From DASZIT01 sp052143315 (GTDB lineage: Bacteria > Actinomycetota > Acidimicrobiia > Acidimicrobiales > RAAP-2), in the NCBI GenBank assembly GCA_052143315.1, contig JBKQTE010000057.1:1-64000 (forward strand): DNA of 64,000 bases, in the 5' to 3' direction. Under the pieces are notes generated by a model that was given only the letters and a program-made list of their open reading frames with translations, made no database searches and was not told the DNA's origin. Each line of letters opens with the position of its first letter. Positions within the stretch are counted from its first letter, which is position 1. This document shows positions 1-7,596 of this stretch, piece after piece. Both the position numbers and the translations under genes were made by a program.

Positions 1-1692
1 ATCCCGTTCTCGACCTTCACCGACTACCAGGACGACGTGTGGGCCCGGGTGGAGGCGGTCGGCACCGACCCCATCGCCAAGGCCAACCTGGTGACGAGCA
101 AGGCCGAGCGCAACGCCGCGCTCGACGCGGCCGGCGAGGAGATCCGGTCCGCCCTCGGCGACGAGTTCGCCGACCGGCCGGCCGAGGTCAAGGGAGCCAT
201 CCGCTCCCTCACCAAGAAGCTGGTGCGCAAGCGCATCGTCGAGGACGGCGTGCGCGTGGACGGCCGGGGCACGGCCGACATCCGTCCGCTCTCGGCCGAG
301 ATCGACCTGCTCCCGACGGCACACGGCTCGGCGCTCTTCCAGCGCGGCGAGACCCAGGTGCTCAACGTGACCACCCTCGGCATGCCGCGCATGAACCAGC
401 TGCTCGACACGATCACGCCTGTGGAGACCAAGCGCTACATGCACCACTACAACTTCCCGCCGTTCTCGACGGGGGAGACCGGTTTCATGCGCGGCCCCAA
501 GCGCCGCGAGATCGGCCACGGGCTGCTGGCGGAGCGGGCGCTCCTGCCGGTGGTGCCGCCCAAGGAGGAGTTCCCCTACGCGCTGCGTCTCGTCTCCGAC
601 GTGCTGGCCTCCAACGGCTCCACCTCGATGGCCTCGGTGTGCGGGTCGACCCTGTCGCTGATGGCGGCCGGGGTGCCGATCAAGGCGCCGGTGGCCGGCA
701 TCGCCATGGGCCTGGTGTTCGACGAGGGCACCTACGTGACCCTGACCGACATCCTGGGGGCCGAGGACGCCTTCGGCGACATGGACTTCAAGGTGGCCGG
801 GACCAAGGACTCGGTGACCGCCCTCCAGCTGGACACGAAGATCGACGGCCTCCCGGCCGACGTGCTGGGCAAGGCGCTCCTGCAGGCCAAGGAGGCCCGG
901 CTGAAGATCCTCGACGTCATGGCCGGCGCCATCGCCGAGCCGCGTGCCGACGTGGCCGCCTCCGCCCCGAAGATCGTGTCCTTCGAGATCCCCATGGACA
1001 AGATCGGCGAGGTGATCGGGCCCAAGGGCAAGGTCATCAACGCCCTGCAGCAGGAGACCGGCGCCGACATCGCCGTGGACGACGACGGCATGGTCGGCAC
1101 GGTGACCATCGGGGCCAAGGACGGCAACGCCGTGGAGGAGGCCCGCCGGCGGATCTCCACCATCCTCGACCCGCCGCTGGCCGAGGTGGGCGCCACCTAC
1201 CAGGGCAAGGTCGTCAACATCACCAAGTTCGGTGCGTTCGTCAACATCCTCCCGGGACGTGACGGCCTGCTGCACATCTCCAAGATCGGCCGGGGCAAGC
1301 GGGTCGAGCGCGTCGAGGACGTGCTCGAACTGGGCCAGCCGGTCGAGGTCAAGGTCGACGACATCGACCCGCAGGGCAAGGTGTCCCTGTCGCTGGCCGG
1401 CGACGCCTCCGAGGAGAACGGCTCGTCGGCCCCCGAGCGCGCTCCCCGCAGTGACTCCGGCCGCAGCGACTCCGGCCGCGGTGCCGGTCGCCGCGACCAT
1501 GCCGACCAGGACGATCGTGGCCCGAGTCGGGTCCGCACCTCGGCGGCTCCCGCCGGGGCGGTCTCCTTCGAGGACAGCTTCGAGGCCGAGCTCGTCCAGG
1601 AGTTCGGAGATCTCGGCCCGGCCAGCGCCGGCTCGTCGGATCGCCCCGAGACCGGCGGCGGCCGCGGCCGAGGTGGTCGGCGCCGTCGGTGA
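1..1692 (+). CDS. pnp: Polynucleotide phosphorylase, 3' part
   Basis: Phosphorolytic 3'-5' exoribonuclease of RNA turnover, normally a trimer and degradosome partner. The gene runs in from outside the window; 563 codons remain, so roughly the first quarter of a usual 740-750 aa protein is missing. The second RNase PH domain covers about nt 240-950. It is followed by a KH domain with the GPKGK loop (nt 1018-1032) and an S1 domain (about nt 1198-1395). The tail is rich in Arg, Gly, Ser and Asp and ends in an RG/R-rich basic stretch, as in actinobacterial PNPases. An M16 peptidase gene follows after 97 bp, a common pairing. Identification is firm. Confidence 0.97.
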   Translation: MPFSTFTDYQDDVWARVEAVGTDPIAKANLVTSKAERNAALDAAGEEIRSALGDEFADRPAEVKGAIRSLTKKLVRKRIVEDGVRVDGRGTADIRPLSAEIDLLPTAHGSALFQRGETQVLNVTTLGMPRMNQLLDTITPVETKRYMHHYNFPPFSTGETGFMRGPKRREIGHGLLAERALLPVVPPKEEFPYALRLVSDVLASNGSTSMASVCGSTLSLMAAGVPIKAPVAGIAMGLVFDEGTYVTLTDILGAEDAFGDMDFKVAGTKDSVTALQLDTKIDGLPADVLGKALLQAKEARLKILDVMAGAIAEPRADVAASAPKIVSFEIPMDKIGEVIGPKGKVINALQQETGADIAVDDDGMVGTVTIGAKDGNAVEEARRRISTILDPPLAEVGATYQGKVVNITKFGAFVNILPGRDGLLHISKIGRGKRVERVEDVLELGQPVEVKVDDIDPQGKVSLSLAGDASEENGSSAPERAPRSDSGRSDSGRGAGRRDHADQDDRGPSRVRTSAAPAGAVSFEDSFEAELVQEFGDLGPASAGSSDRPETGGGRGRGGRRRR

Positions 1693-1789
1693 GTCCCGCC
1701 ACTCCGGGTGATCGGCCTCCGGGTCGCTCACCCGGGCGGGTCTCTGCCCCCGACCCGCCGGGTCGGTCCACGAGTCCCCCGTTCCCACC

Positions 1790-3046
1790 GTGATCGGCGT
1801 CGACACCCTGTCCTCGGGGCTGGCCGTGGCCACCGAGCGGATGGCGGACGCCCGATCGGTGTGCCTCGGCTTCTGGGTGGGAACCGGTTCGCGTGACGAG
1901 CCTGAAGAGCGGGCCGGGGCGTCCCACGTCCTCGAGCACCTGCTGTTCAAGGGGACCGACGATCGCTCACCGTCGGCCATCGCCGAGGCGGTGGACGAGG
2001 TGGGTGGCGACTTCAACGCCTTCACCACCAAGGAGTACACGTCCTTCTACATCCGGCTGCTGGCCGAGCACCTTCCCCTCGGCCTCGACATCCTGTCCGA
2101 CATCATGTGGCAGCCGGCCCTGCGCGAGTCGGACCTGGAGGCCGAGCGCTCCGTGATCCTCGACGAGATCCTCATGCACGCCGATGAGCCCTCCGACCAG
2201 GCGGCCGAGCAGAGCTCGGCCACCCTCTTCCCCGGTCACCCACTGGGCCGCGACGTGCTCGGCACCCAGGCCTCCATCGCCGCCGTCACCGCCGATCAGA
2301 TCCGGGAGTTCTTCGAGCGGCACTACCGGCCGGGCAACATGGTGGCGGCGGCGGCCGGCGATCTCGACCACGACACCGTGCTGGCCGGCCTGGAGTCCCG
2401 CTTCACCGGACCGTCGGGCGGGGCACCGCCGGAACGGCGGGCGCCCGGCGACACCGTCCTCCCCCTGGCGGTGACCCGGCGACCCACCGAGCAGGCCCAG
2501 GTCATCCTGGGGATGCGCTCGGTGGACCGGTTCGACCGCCGGCGGTACGCCCTGGCCATCCTCAACCACGTGCTGGGCGGTGGGCTGTCCAGCCGGCTGT
2601 TCCAGGAGATCCGGGAGCGACGCGGCCTGGCCTACTCGGTGTGGTCGGAGCGCGTGGCATACCACGACGGCGGGGTGGTCAGCGTCGGCCTGGGCACGGC
2701 GCCGGAGCACGTGGCCGAGGTACTCGAGATCACCCATGACCAGCTTGCAGTCCTGGGCAGCCGGGGCATCACCGAGCGCGAGCTGGCCATCGCCAAGGGG
2801 AACATCCGGGCCGAGATGCTGCTGGCCTCCGAGGACTCCGGTGCCCGGATGAGCCGGATCGGGGCCGGCCTGCTCCTCCACGGCGAGGTGCTGGAGATGG
2901 ACGAGGTGCTGAGACGGGTGGAGGCGGTCTCCCTCGGGGAGGTACGAGCGGCGGCCGCCGACCTGGTCGCCGCCCCTCGCACCCTGTCGGTGGTGGGCCC
3001 CTTCGACGAGTCCGACTTCGATCCCGACGCCCTCTCGCTGGGCTGA
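1790..3046 (+). CDS. M16 family zinc peptidase
   Basis: Processing-peptidase-like zinc metalloprotease of 418 aa, the length of a one-half M16B subunit. The inverted zinc motif HxxEH is present as HVLEH at about residues 47-51, followed by the acidic helix expected to supply the third ligand. The second, inactive-type M16 half fills the C-terminal portion (GGGLSSRLFQEIRE). The start is a GTG at 1790 just upstream of the IGVDTLSSGLAVATE strand that opens M16 domains. It lies between pnp and dapB, the same place as in many actinobacteria. The substrate is unknown. No signal peptide is seen, so it is probably cytosolic. Confidence 0.92.
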   Translation: MIGVDTLSSGLAVATERMADARSVCLGFWVGTGSRDEPEERAGASHVLEHLLFKGTDDRSPSAIAEAVDEVGGDFNAFTTKEYTSFYIRLLAEHLPLGLDILSDIMWQPALRESDLEAERSVILDEILMHADEPSDQAAEQSSATLFPGHPLGRDVLGTQASIAAVTADQIREFFERHYRPGNMVAAAAGDLDHDTVLAGLESRFTGPSGGAPPERRAPGDTVLPLAVTRRPTEQAQVILGMRSVDRFDRRRYALAILNHVLGGGLSSRLFQEIRERRGLAYSVWSERVAYHDGGVVSVGLGTAPEHVAEVLEITHDQLAVLGSRGITERELAIAKGNIRAEMLLASEDSGARMSRIGAGLLLHGEVLEMDEVLRRVEAVSLGEVRAAAADLVAAPRTLSVVGPFDESDFDPDALSLG

Positions 3047-3086
3047 CCTCGCCGTCCCGTTGCCGGGTCCCGGTTGGGACCGGCGG

Positions 3087-3092
3087 TAGGGT
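3087..3092 (+). promoter_or_regulatory. -10 box for leaderless dapB
   Basis: TAGGGT lies 7 nt before the ATG at 3100 with no ribosome-binding site between, so transcription would start at or near the start codon. No good -35 is visible. Confidence 0.5.
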
Positions 3093-3099
3093 GACCGGT

Positions 3100-3912
3100 A
3101 TGCGCGTCGGGGTGGTGGGTGCCGGGGGGAAGATGGGGCTGGCGGTCTGCCAGGCCGTGGTCGCCGACCCGACGCTGGAGCTGTCCGCCGCCGTCGACCC
3201 TCGGCTGGCCGGGACCGACCTGGGATCGCTGGTCCCGGGCGCCGACGGCCTCCGGGTCGCCGGCGACCTGGCGGAGCTGACCGCCTCCCACACCGAAGTG
3301 GTGGTCGACTTCACCCGGGTGGAGGCAGCCCGGACCACCCTGGCCTGGTGCGCGGCGGCCGGCCTCCACGCCGTGGTCGGGACCACCGGCTTCACCGACG
3401 CTGACCTGACCGAGCTGCGACGGGCCTTCCCCGGTTCGGGGCGCGACGGCCCGAACTGCATCGTGGCCGCCAACTTCGCCATCGGCGCGGTGCTGATGAT
3501 GCGCTTCGCCGAGCTGGCCGCCCCGTGGTTCGACGGCGCCGAGATCGTCGAGCTCCACCACGACGGAAAGCTCGACGCCCCATCGGGGACCTCGATGCGG
3601 ACGGCCGAACGGATGGCCGCGTCGAGGTCGGAGGCCGGTCGGCCCGAGTTCCCCGAGGACCGGACGTCGACGGTGGTGGTGGAGGGCGTCCGCGGCGGCC
3701 GGGGCCCCGGGGGGGTCCGGCTGCACTCGGTGCGCCTGACCGGCCTCGTCGCCCACCAGCAGGTGATCCTGGGCGCGGTGGGCCAGGGGCTCACCATCCG
3801 CCACGACTCCTACGAGCGGACCTCGTTCATGGACGGGGTGGTGCTGGCCGTCAAGCAGGTGGCCGGCCGGCCGGGCCTCACCCTGGGACTCGAGTCCCTG
3901 CTCGGGCTCTGA
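3100..3912 (+). CDS. dapB: 4-hydroxy-tetrahydrodipicolinate reductase
   Basis: NAD(P)H-dependent reduction of the DapA product to tetrahydrodipicolinate in DAP and lysine synthesis. The protein has 270 aa. The N-terminal Rossmann motif is GVVGAGGKMG, with VGTTGF and the E(L/I)HHxxKxDAPSGT signature at about residues 150-165 carrying the catalytic His and Lys. I chose ATG 3100 over the in-frame GTG 3091 because MRVGVVGAGGKMG is the normal family start and a -10 box sits 7 nt upstream. dapA is 3.5 kb downstream, separated by a regulator/di-iron module. A TetR gene follows after 6 bp. Confidence 0.97.
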   Translation: MRVGVVGAGGKMGLAVCQAVVADPTLELSAAVDPRLAGTDLGSLVPGADGLRVAGDLAELTASHTEVVVDFTRVEAARTTLAWCAAAGLHAVVGTTGFTDADLTELRRAFPGSGRDGPNCIVAANFAIGAVLMMRFAELAAPWFDGAEIVELHHDGKLDAPSGTSMRTAERMAASRSEAGRPEFPEDRTSTVVVEGVRGGRGPGGVRLHSVRLTGLVAHQQVILGAVGQGLTIRHDSYERTSFMDGVVLAVKQVAGRPGLTLGLESLLGL

Positions 3913-3918
3913 GGCGCC

Positions 3919-4509
3919 GTGGCCGACACCCGCCAACGGATCATCGAGGCCACCTACTCCTGCGTGGCCCGGTGGGGTCTGGCCAAGACCACCGTCGAGG
4001 ACGCCGCCCGCGAGGCGAACGTGTCGAGGGCCACCGTCTACCGGTACTTCCCGGGGGGCCGGGAGGAGCTCATCCACGACGTGGTGGCCTGGGAGTTCCT
4101 GGCTTTCTTCCTCCGCCTCTACCAGGCCATCCAGGGGGCGGCCAGCTTGGAGGCGGTGATGGAGCTGGGCATCCGCTTCGCCCACCGGTCCATCCGGGAG
4201 CACGAGGTGCTCCAGCGGGTGATGCAGACGGAGCCGGAGACGCTGCTGCCCACCCTGACCCTCGAGAGCAACCGGATCCGGCAGGGAATCGCCGACTTCC
4301 TCCTCCCGTACCTCTACCAGCACGGGCTGGCCGAGGGGGTCGACCCGGCCCAGGCCTCGGACTTCCTGGCCCGTATGGTGCTGTCCTACATGGCGTCCCC
4401 GGGGCGGTGGGACCTCGACGACCCGGTCCAGGTGAGCCAGCTGGTGCGCGAGGAGCTGCTGGCCGGTGTGGTGGTGGGCCCCGAACCGCACGGGGCGCCT
4501 CCCTGTTGA
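3919..4509 (+). CDS. TetR-family transcriptional regulator
   Basis: DNA-binding repressor of 196 aa. The N-terminal helix-turn-helix is clear: RQRIIEATYSCVARWGLAKTTVEDAAREANVSRATVYRYFPGG spans about residues 4-48. The rest is a helical ligand/dimerisation domain without a recognisable ligand signature. The start is GTG 3919, only 6 bp after dapB, so it may be co-transcribed with dapB. A second TetR of the same style (RATVYR-FPGG) follows about 80 bp downstream, which suggests duplication of a regulator controlling the di-iron gene. Target and ligand are not deducible. Confidence 0.9.
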   Translation: MADTRQRIIEATYSCVARWGLAKTTVEDAAREANVSRATVYRYFPGGREELIHDVVAWEFLAFFLRLYQAIQGAASLEAVMELGIRFAHRSIREHEVLQRVMQTEPETLLPTLTLESNRIRQGIADFLLPYLYQHGLAEGVDPAQASDFLARMVLSYMASPGRWDLDDPVQVSQLVREELLAGVVVGPEPHGAPPC

Positions 4510-4519
4510 GCCCAGATCA

Positions 4520-4549
4520 TTGACAATGAGACAAAATTCGCCATACTGT
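4520..4549 (+). promoter_or_regulatory. Promoter before second tetR
   Basis: A perfect -35 TTGACA (4520-4525) is followed by CATACT (4542-4547, 16-nt spacer) or TACTGT (4544-4549, 18-nt spacer). The stretch from GACA at 4522 to TGTC at 4547-4550 is an imperfect palindrome that could be a TetR operator. This segment is clearly more AT-rich than its surroundings. Confidence 0.6.
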
Positions 4550-4555
4550 CCCACC

Positions 4556-4594
4556 ATGAGGGGTGGCTCGCGTCAGGTCCGGACCGGTCGGTGA
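4556..4594 (+). CDS. 12-codon upstream ORF coupled to tetR
   Basis: ATG 4556 lies 6-8 nt after the predicted -10 and opens a 12-codon frame reading MRGGSRQVRTGR. Its TGA stop overlaps the GTG start of the tetR gene (GTGA at 4591-4594). This arrangement would translate a leaderless leader peptide and couple it to the regulator. Whether it is translated is inference. Confidence 0.35.
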   Translation: MRGGSRQVRTGR

Positions 4595-5346
4595 GCGGCC
4601 AGCCGGCGCGCCTCCGGGCCGTGCCCTCAGGGGCAGGCGTATCCTCCTCGTCCGTGCCGGACGTCGATCGCACCCCCACCCACCGGGTCAGGATCGTCGA
4701 CGCCACCCTGGCCTGCATGGCCCACCGGGGAACCACCAAGACGACGGTGGACGACATCGCCCGTCAGGCCGGCATCTCCCGTGCCACCGTCTACCGCGTC
4801 TTCCCCGGCGGAAAGGTGGAGATCCTGGCGGCGGTGGTCGACACGGAGATGGCCCGGCTCTTCTCGGCCCTCGGGGTCCGCATGGGCACGGCCGACCGGC
4901 TCGCCGACGTGCTGGTCAACGGCATCGTCGAGGCGGTGACCCGGGTCACCACCCACCCGGCCCTCGGCTACCTGGTGGAGCACGAGCCCGACGTCGTCCT
5001 CCGGCACCTGGCCTTCGACGAGTCGAACCAGCTGCTGGCCACCGCCACCCGGTTCGTGGCCCCCTTCCTGGCGCGATGGATGGATCCGGAGGAGTCGGCC
5101 CGGGTGGCCGAGTGGTCGACCCGGATCGTGCTGTCGTACTGCATCAACCCGTCGTCGGAGACCGATCTGACCGACCCGGTGCAGGCCCGCCGCCTGATCG
5201 AGACCTTCGTGCTCCCCGGGATCCGTGCCCTGCAGGCTCCCGACCGCACGGCACCCATCGCCATCGCAGCATTCGCCGCCGAGCGCCGGCCCGACCGACC
5301 GAACCATCCGAGCGACATCACACCTGTCAAGGGGGACCAGCCATGA
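4591..5346 (+). CDS. TetR-family transcriptional regulator
   Basis: TetR-type repressor, 251 aa from GTG 4591. The HTH is THRVRIVDATLACMAHRG..KTTVDDIARQAGISRATVYRVFPGG at about residues 30-75, so about 28 residues precede the usual start. GTG 4654 (21 codons further in) is an alternative start that would give a standard-length protein. The stop overlaps the ATG of the di-iron gene by 4 bp (ATGA), so the two are translated as one unit and the regulator probably controls that gene and itself. The C-terminal domain resembles that of the preceding TetR in layout. Ligand unknown. Confidence 0.9.
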   Translation: MSGQPARLRAVPSGAGVSSSSVPDVDRTPTHRVRIVDATLACMAHRGTTKTTVDDIARQAGISRATVYRVFPGGKVEILAAVVDTEMARLFSALGVRMGTADRLADVLVNGIVEAVTRVTTHPALGYLVEHEPDVVLRHLAFDESNQLLATATRFVAPFLARWMDPEESARVAEWSTRIVLSYCINPSSETDLTDPVQARRLIETFVLPGIRALQAPDRTAPIAIAAFAAERRPDRPNHPSDITPVKGDQP

Positions 5347-6476
5347 CCGTCGAGATGAACAAGACCGCCGACATCATCGGACGCGACGAGATCGACGACT
5401 TCGAGGCGATCCTGTCGGTGGTGGGCACCGAGGAGGCCGACGGCAAGCACGTCGTCCACTCGGTGTACGACACCATCTTCACCTGGGACTACGAGAAGGG
5501 CGCGCGGCCCAAGCTGGCCAAGCTCTACGAGAAGGCCAAGAACTCCCAGTGGAACGGCGAGACCGATCTCCCCTGGGACACCGAGGTGGATCAGGAGAAG
5601 CTGGTGATGGACCAGGCCGTCGCCGGCGGAGGGTTCGGAGCCGGGTTCGACCTCACCGGCACCCCGGTGGAGAAGTGGTCGGAGCGGGAGTGGGTCCAGT
5701 TCGGGGTCGAGAGCCAGAACTGGACGCTCTCCCAGTTCCTCCACGGGGAGCAGGGGGCGCTGGTGTGCACGGCCAAGATCGTCGAGTCGGTGCCGTGGAT
5801 CGACGCCAAGTACTACGCCGCCACCCAGGTGATGGACGAGGCCCGCCACGTCGAGGTGTTCGCCAAGTACCTCGACGACAAGCTGTCGGGCCACTACCCG
5901 ATCAACGCCCACCTGCGCATGCTGCTCGAGGACATCATCGCCGACTCCCGGTGGGACATGACCTACCTGGGCATGCAGATCATGGTGGAGGGCCTGGCCC
6001 TGGCCGCTTTCGGCTTCATGGCCCAGTTGACCGGCGACCCGCTGCTGAAGCAGCTGCTCCGCTACGTGATGGCCGACGAGGCCCGCCACGTGGCCTTCGG
6101 CGTGATCAGCCTGCAGGAGTACTACCAGGGGCTCAACGCCCACGAGCTGCGCGAGCGCCAGGAGTTCGCCTTCGAGGCGGCGGTGCGGATGCGCGACCGG
6201 TTCCTCCAGCAGGAGGTGTGGGACCGCATGGGCATCGACCCCAAGGCCATCGTCCCGGTGGTGCAGCAGGCCCCCGAGCGCGGGGCCTTCCAGGCCCTCC
6301 TCTTCTCCAAGATCGTCCCCAACTGCCGCAAGCTCGGCCTGCTCGACGCCGCCGACGGTTGGCTGCGCACCAAATTCACCGAGCTGGGCGTGATCGAGTT
6401 CGAGTCGTGGGAGGACACCTCCGAGGAGTATGACGCCTTCGCCTCGGTGCCCCCCCAGGCGAGCACCGTCTCCTGA
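5343..6476 (+). CDS. Ferritin-like di-iron carboxylate protein
   Basis: Predicted four-helix-bundle di-iron protein of 377 aa. The metal ligands are visible: Glu at about 136 (HGEQGA), E166-x2-H169 (DEARHVEVF), Glu at about 216 (VEGLALAAF) and E246-x2-H249 (DEARHVAFG). This is the E, ExxH, E, ExxH pattern of ferritin-like oxygenases and R2-type proteins. The reaction could be oxidation of a lipid or other small molecule, but no substrate can be read from sequence. There is no membrane segment. It is translationally coupled to the upstream TetR, so probably induced by that regulator's ligand. A di-iron oxygenase is more likely than iron storage because of the length and the regulator. Confidence 0.85.
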   Translation: MTVEMNKTADIIGRDEIDDFEAILSVVGTEEADGKHVVHSVYDTIFTWDYEKGARPKLAKLYEKAKNSQWNGETDLPWDTEVDQEKLVMDQAVAGGGFGAGFDLTGTPVEKWSEREWVQFGVESQNWTLSQFLHGEQGALVCTAKIVESVPWIDAKYYAATQVMDEARHVEVFAKYLDDKLSGHYPINAHLRMLLEDIIADSRWDMTYLGMQIMVEGLALAAFGFMAQLTGDPLLKQLLRYVMADEARHVAFGVISLQEYYQGLNAHELRERQEFAFEAAVRMRDRFLQQEVWDRMGIDPKAIVPVVQQAPERGAFQALLFSKIVPNCRKLGLLDAADGWLRTKFTELGVIEFESWEDTSEEYDAFASVPPQASTVS

Positions 6477-6520
6477 GCGTCTGCCCGGTCTGGGCTCCCG
6501 GGGGCCGGGACGCCTGCTGG

Positions 6521-6526
6521 TAGCTT
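6521..6526 (+). promoter_or_regulatory. -10 box for the dapA leader
   Basis: TAGCTT lies 6 nt before GTG 6533, the start of a short upstream ORF, and 49 nt before the dapA ATG. The spacing fits a leaderless transcript beginning at the upstream ORF. Confidence 0.45.
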
Positions 6527-6532
6527 GTGCCT

Positions 6533-6571
6533 GTGGCCCTGACTCTCCGATCCCCCGCCTTCAGGGGCTGA
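6533..6571 (+). CDS. 12-codon leaderless upstream ORF before dapA
   Basis: GTG 6533 opens a 12-codon frame reading MALTLRSPAFRG and stops 4 nt before the dapA start. A small hairpin (CCCC at 6553-6556 with GGGG at 6564-6567) lies inside it. It contains no Lys or Met run, so classical attenuation by lysine is not evident. It could set dapA translation by coupling. Expression is not proven. Confidence 0.35.
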   Translation: MALTLRSPAFRG

Positions 6572-6575
6572 CACC

Positions 6576-7484
6576 ATGGGACGCTTCGGCTCGGTGGTGA
6601 CGGCGATGGTCACCCCCTTCGACGACGAGGGGGCGGTGGACGTCGGCTGTGCCGTCGAGCTCGCCCGTCACCTGGTGGCCTCGGGCTCCGACGGACTGGT
6701 GGTGGCCGGAACCACCGGCGAGGGCCCGGTGCTGTCCGATGCCGAGTGCCTGGAGCTCTTCCGGGCGGTGGCCGGCGCCGTCACGGTGCCGGTGGTGGCC
6801 GCTACCGGCACCAACGACACCGCCCACACGGTGGCGCTCACCGGCGCGGCGGCGGAGTGTGGCATCGACGGCGTCCTGGTGGTCACCCCGTACTACAGCC
6901 GACCTTCCCGCCAGGGCATCTCGGCCCACTTCCGGGCGGCGGCGGCCGCCACCCAGCTGCCGGTGCTGCTCTACGACATCCCGGTGCGCACCGGACGGAG
7001 GATCGGCACCGACCTCCTGATCGAGCTGGCCGAGGAGGTCCCCAACATCGTCGGGGTGAAAGATGCCACCGGCGACGTGGCCGGGGCGGCGCTGGTGGTG
7101 GCGGCCACGCCCGACGACTTCGAGGTCTACTCGGGGGACGACTCGCTCACCCTGCCCTTCCTCTCGATCGGCGGGGTCGGCATCGTCAGCGTGGTCTCGC
7201 ACTGGGCGGCGCGTGGGCTGGCCGACCTGGTGTCGTCGTTCGCCGCCGGGGACACCGCGGGGGCCACCCGGACCAACCAGCTCCTGTCGGAGTCCTACGC
7301 CTTCGCCAGCACCGAGCAGTACCCCAACCCGGTCCCGGCCAAGGCCGCCTGCCGGGCCCAGGGCATCCCCGTCGGCCAGTGCCGGCTTCCCCACCCACCG
7401 GCGCCGGACGCCCTCGTCGACCAGGCCCGTGCCGTCATCGCCCGGCTCGGCCAACGCACCCGGACCCACCAATCGGTTGCCTGA
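6576..7484 (+). CDS. dapA: 4-hydroxy-tetrahydrodipicolinate synthase
   Basis: Condenses pyruvate and aspartate semialdehyde, the first committed step of DAP/lysine synthesis. The protein has 302 aa and a TIM barrel. The Schiff-base lysine is K162 in VGVKDATGD, the catalytic tyrosine is in LYDIPVRTG (about residue 134), and the GTTGEGPVLSD loop is intact. Start ATG 6576 has no strong ribosome-binding site but lies 4 nt after the short upstream ORF. RNase J follows after 112 bp, an order (dapA, rnj, ftsK) common in actinobacteria. Confidence 0.97.
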   Translation: MGRFGSVVTAMVTPFDDEGAVDVGCAVELARHLVASGSDGLVVAGTTGEGPVLSDAECLELFRAVAGAVTVPVVAATGTNDTAHTVALTGAAAECGIDGVLVVTPYYSRPSRQGISAHFRAAAAATQLPVLLYDIPVRTGRRIGTDLLIELAEEVPNIVGVKDATGDVAGAALVVAATPDDFEVYSGDDSLTLPFLSIGGVGIVSVVSHWAARGLADLVSSFAAGDTAGATRTNQLLSESYAFASTEQYPNPVPAKAACRAQGIPVGQCRLPHPPAPDALVDQARAVIARLGQRTRTHQSVA

Positions 7485-7596
7485 GCCCGGCCGGTCGGGA
7501 ACGTCGGGGGGCGCCGGCCAACGGCGCAAGGACGGACGATCCAAGGCGACCGACGCCCCCACCGACGCACGAACGCCCCCAAAGGACCAAGCCGGA

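Noticed and set aside
2632..4557. Long minus-strand open frame across the M16, dapB and tetR genes
   Set aside because: Shadow of three well-identified plus-strand genes, low-complexity His/Gly/Pro composition.
6480..6575. Lysine riboswitch before dapA
   Set aside because: The leader is under 50 nt from the predicted start, far too short for an L-box, and no conserved core is seen. The same holds for dapB.
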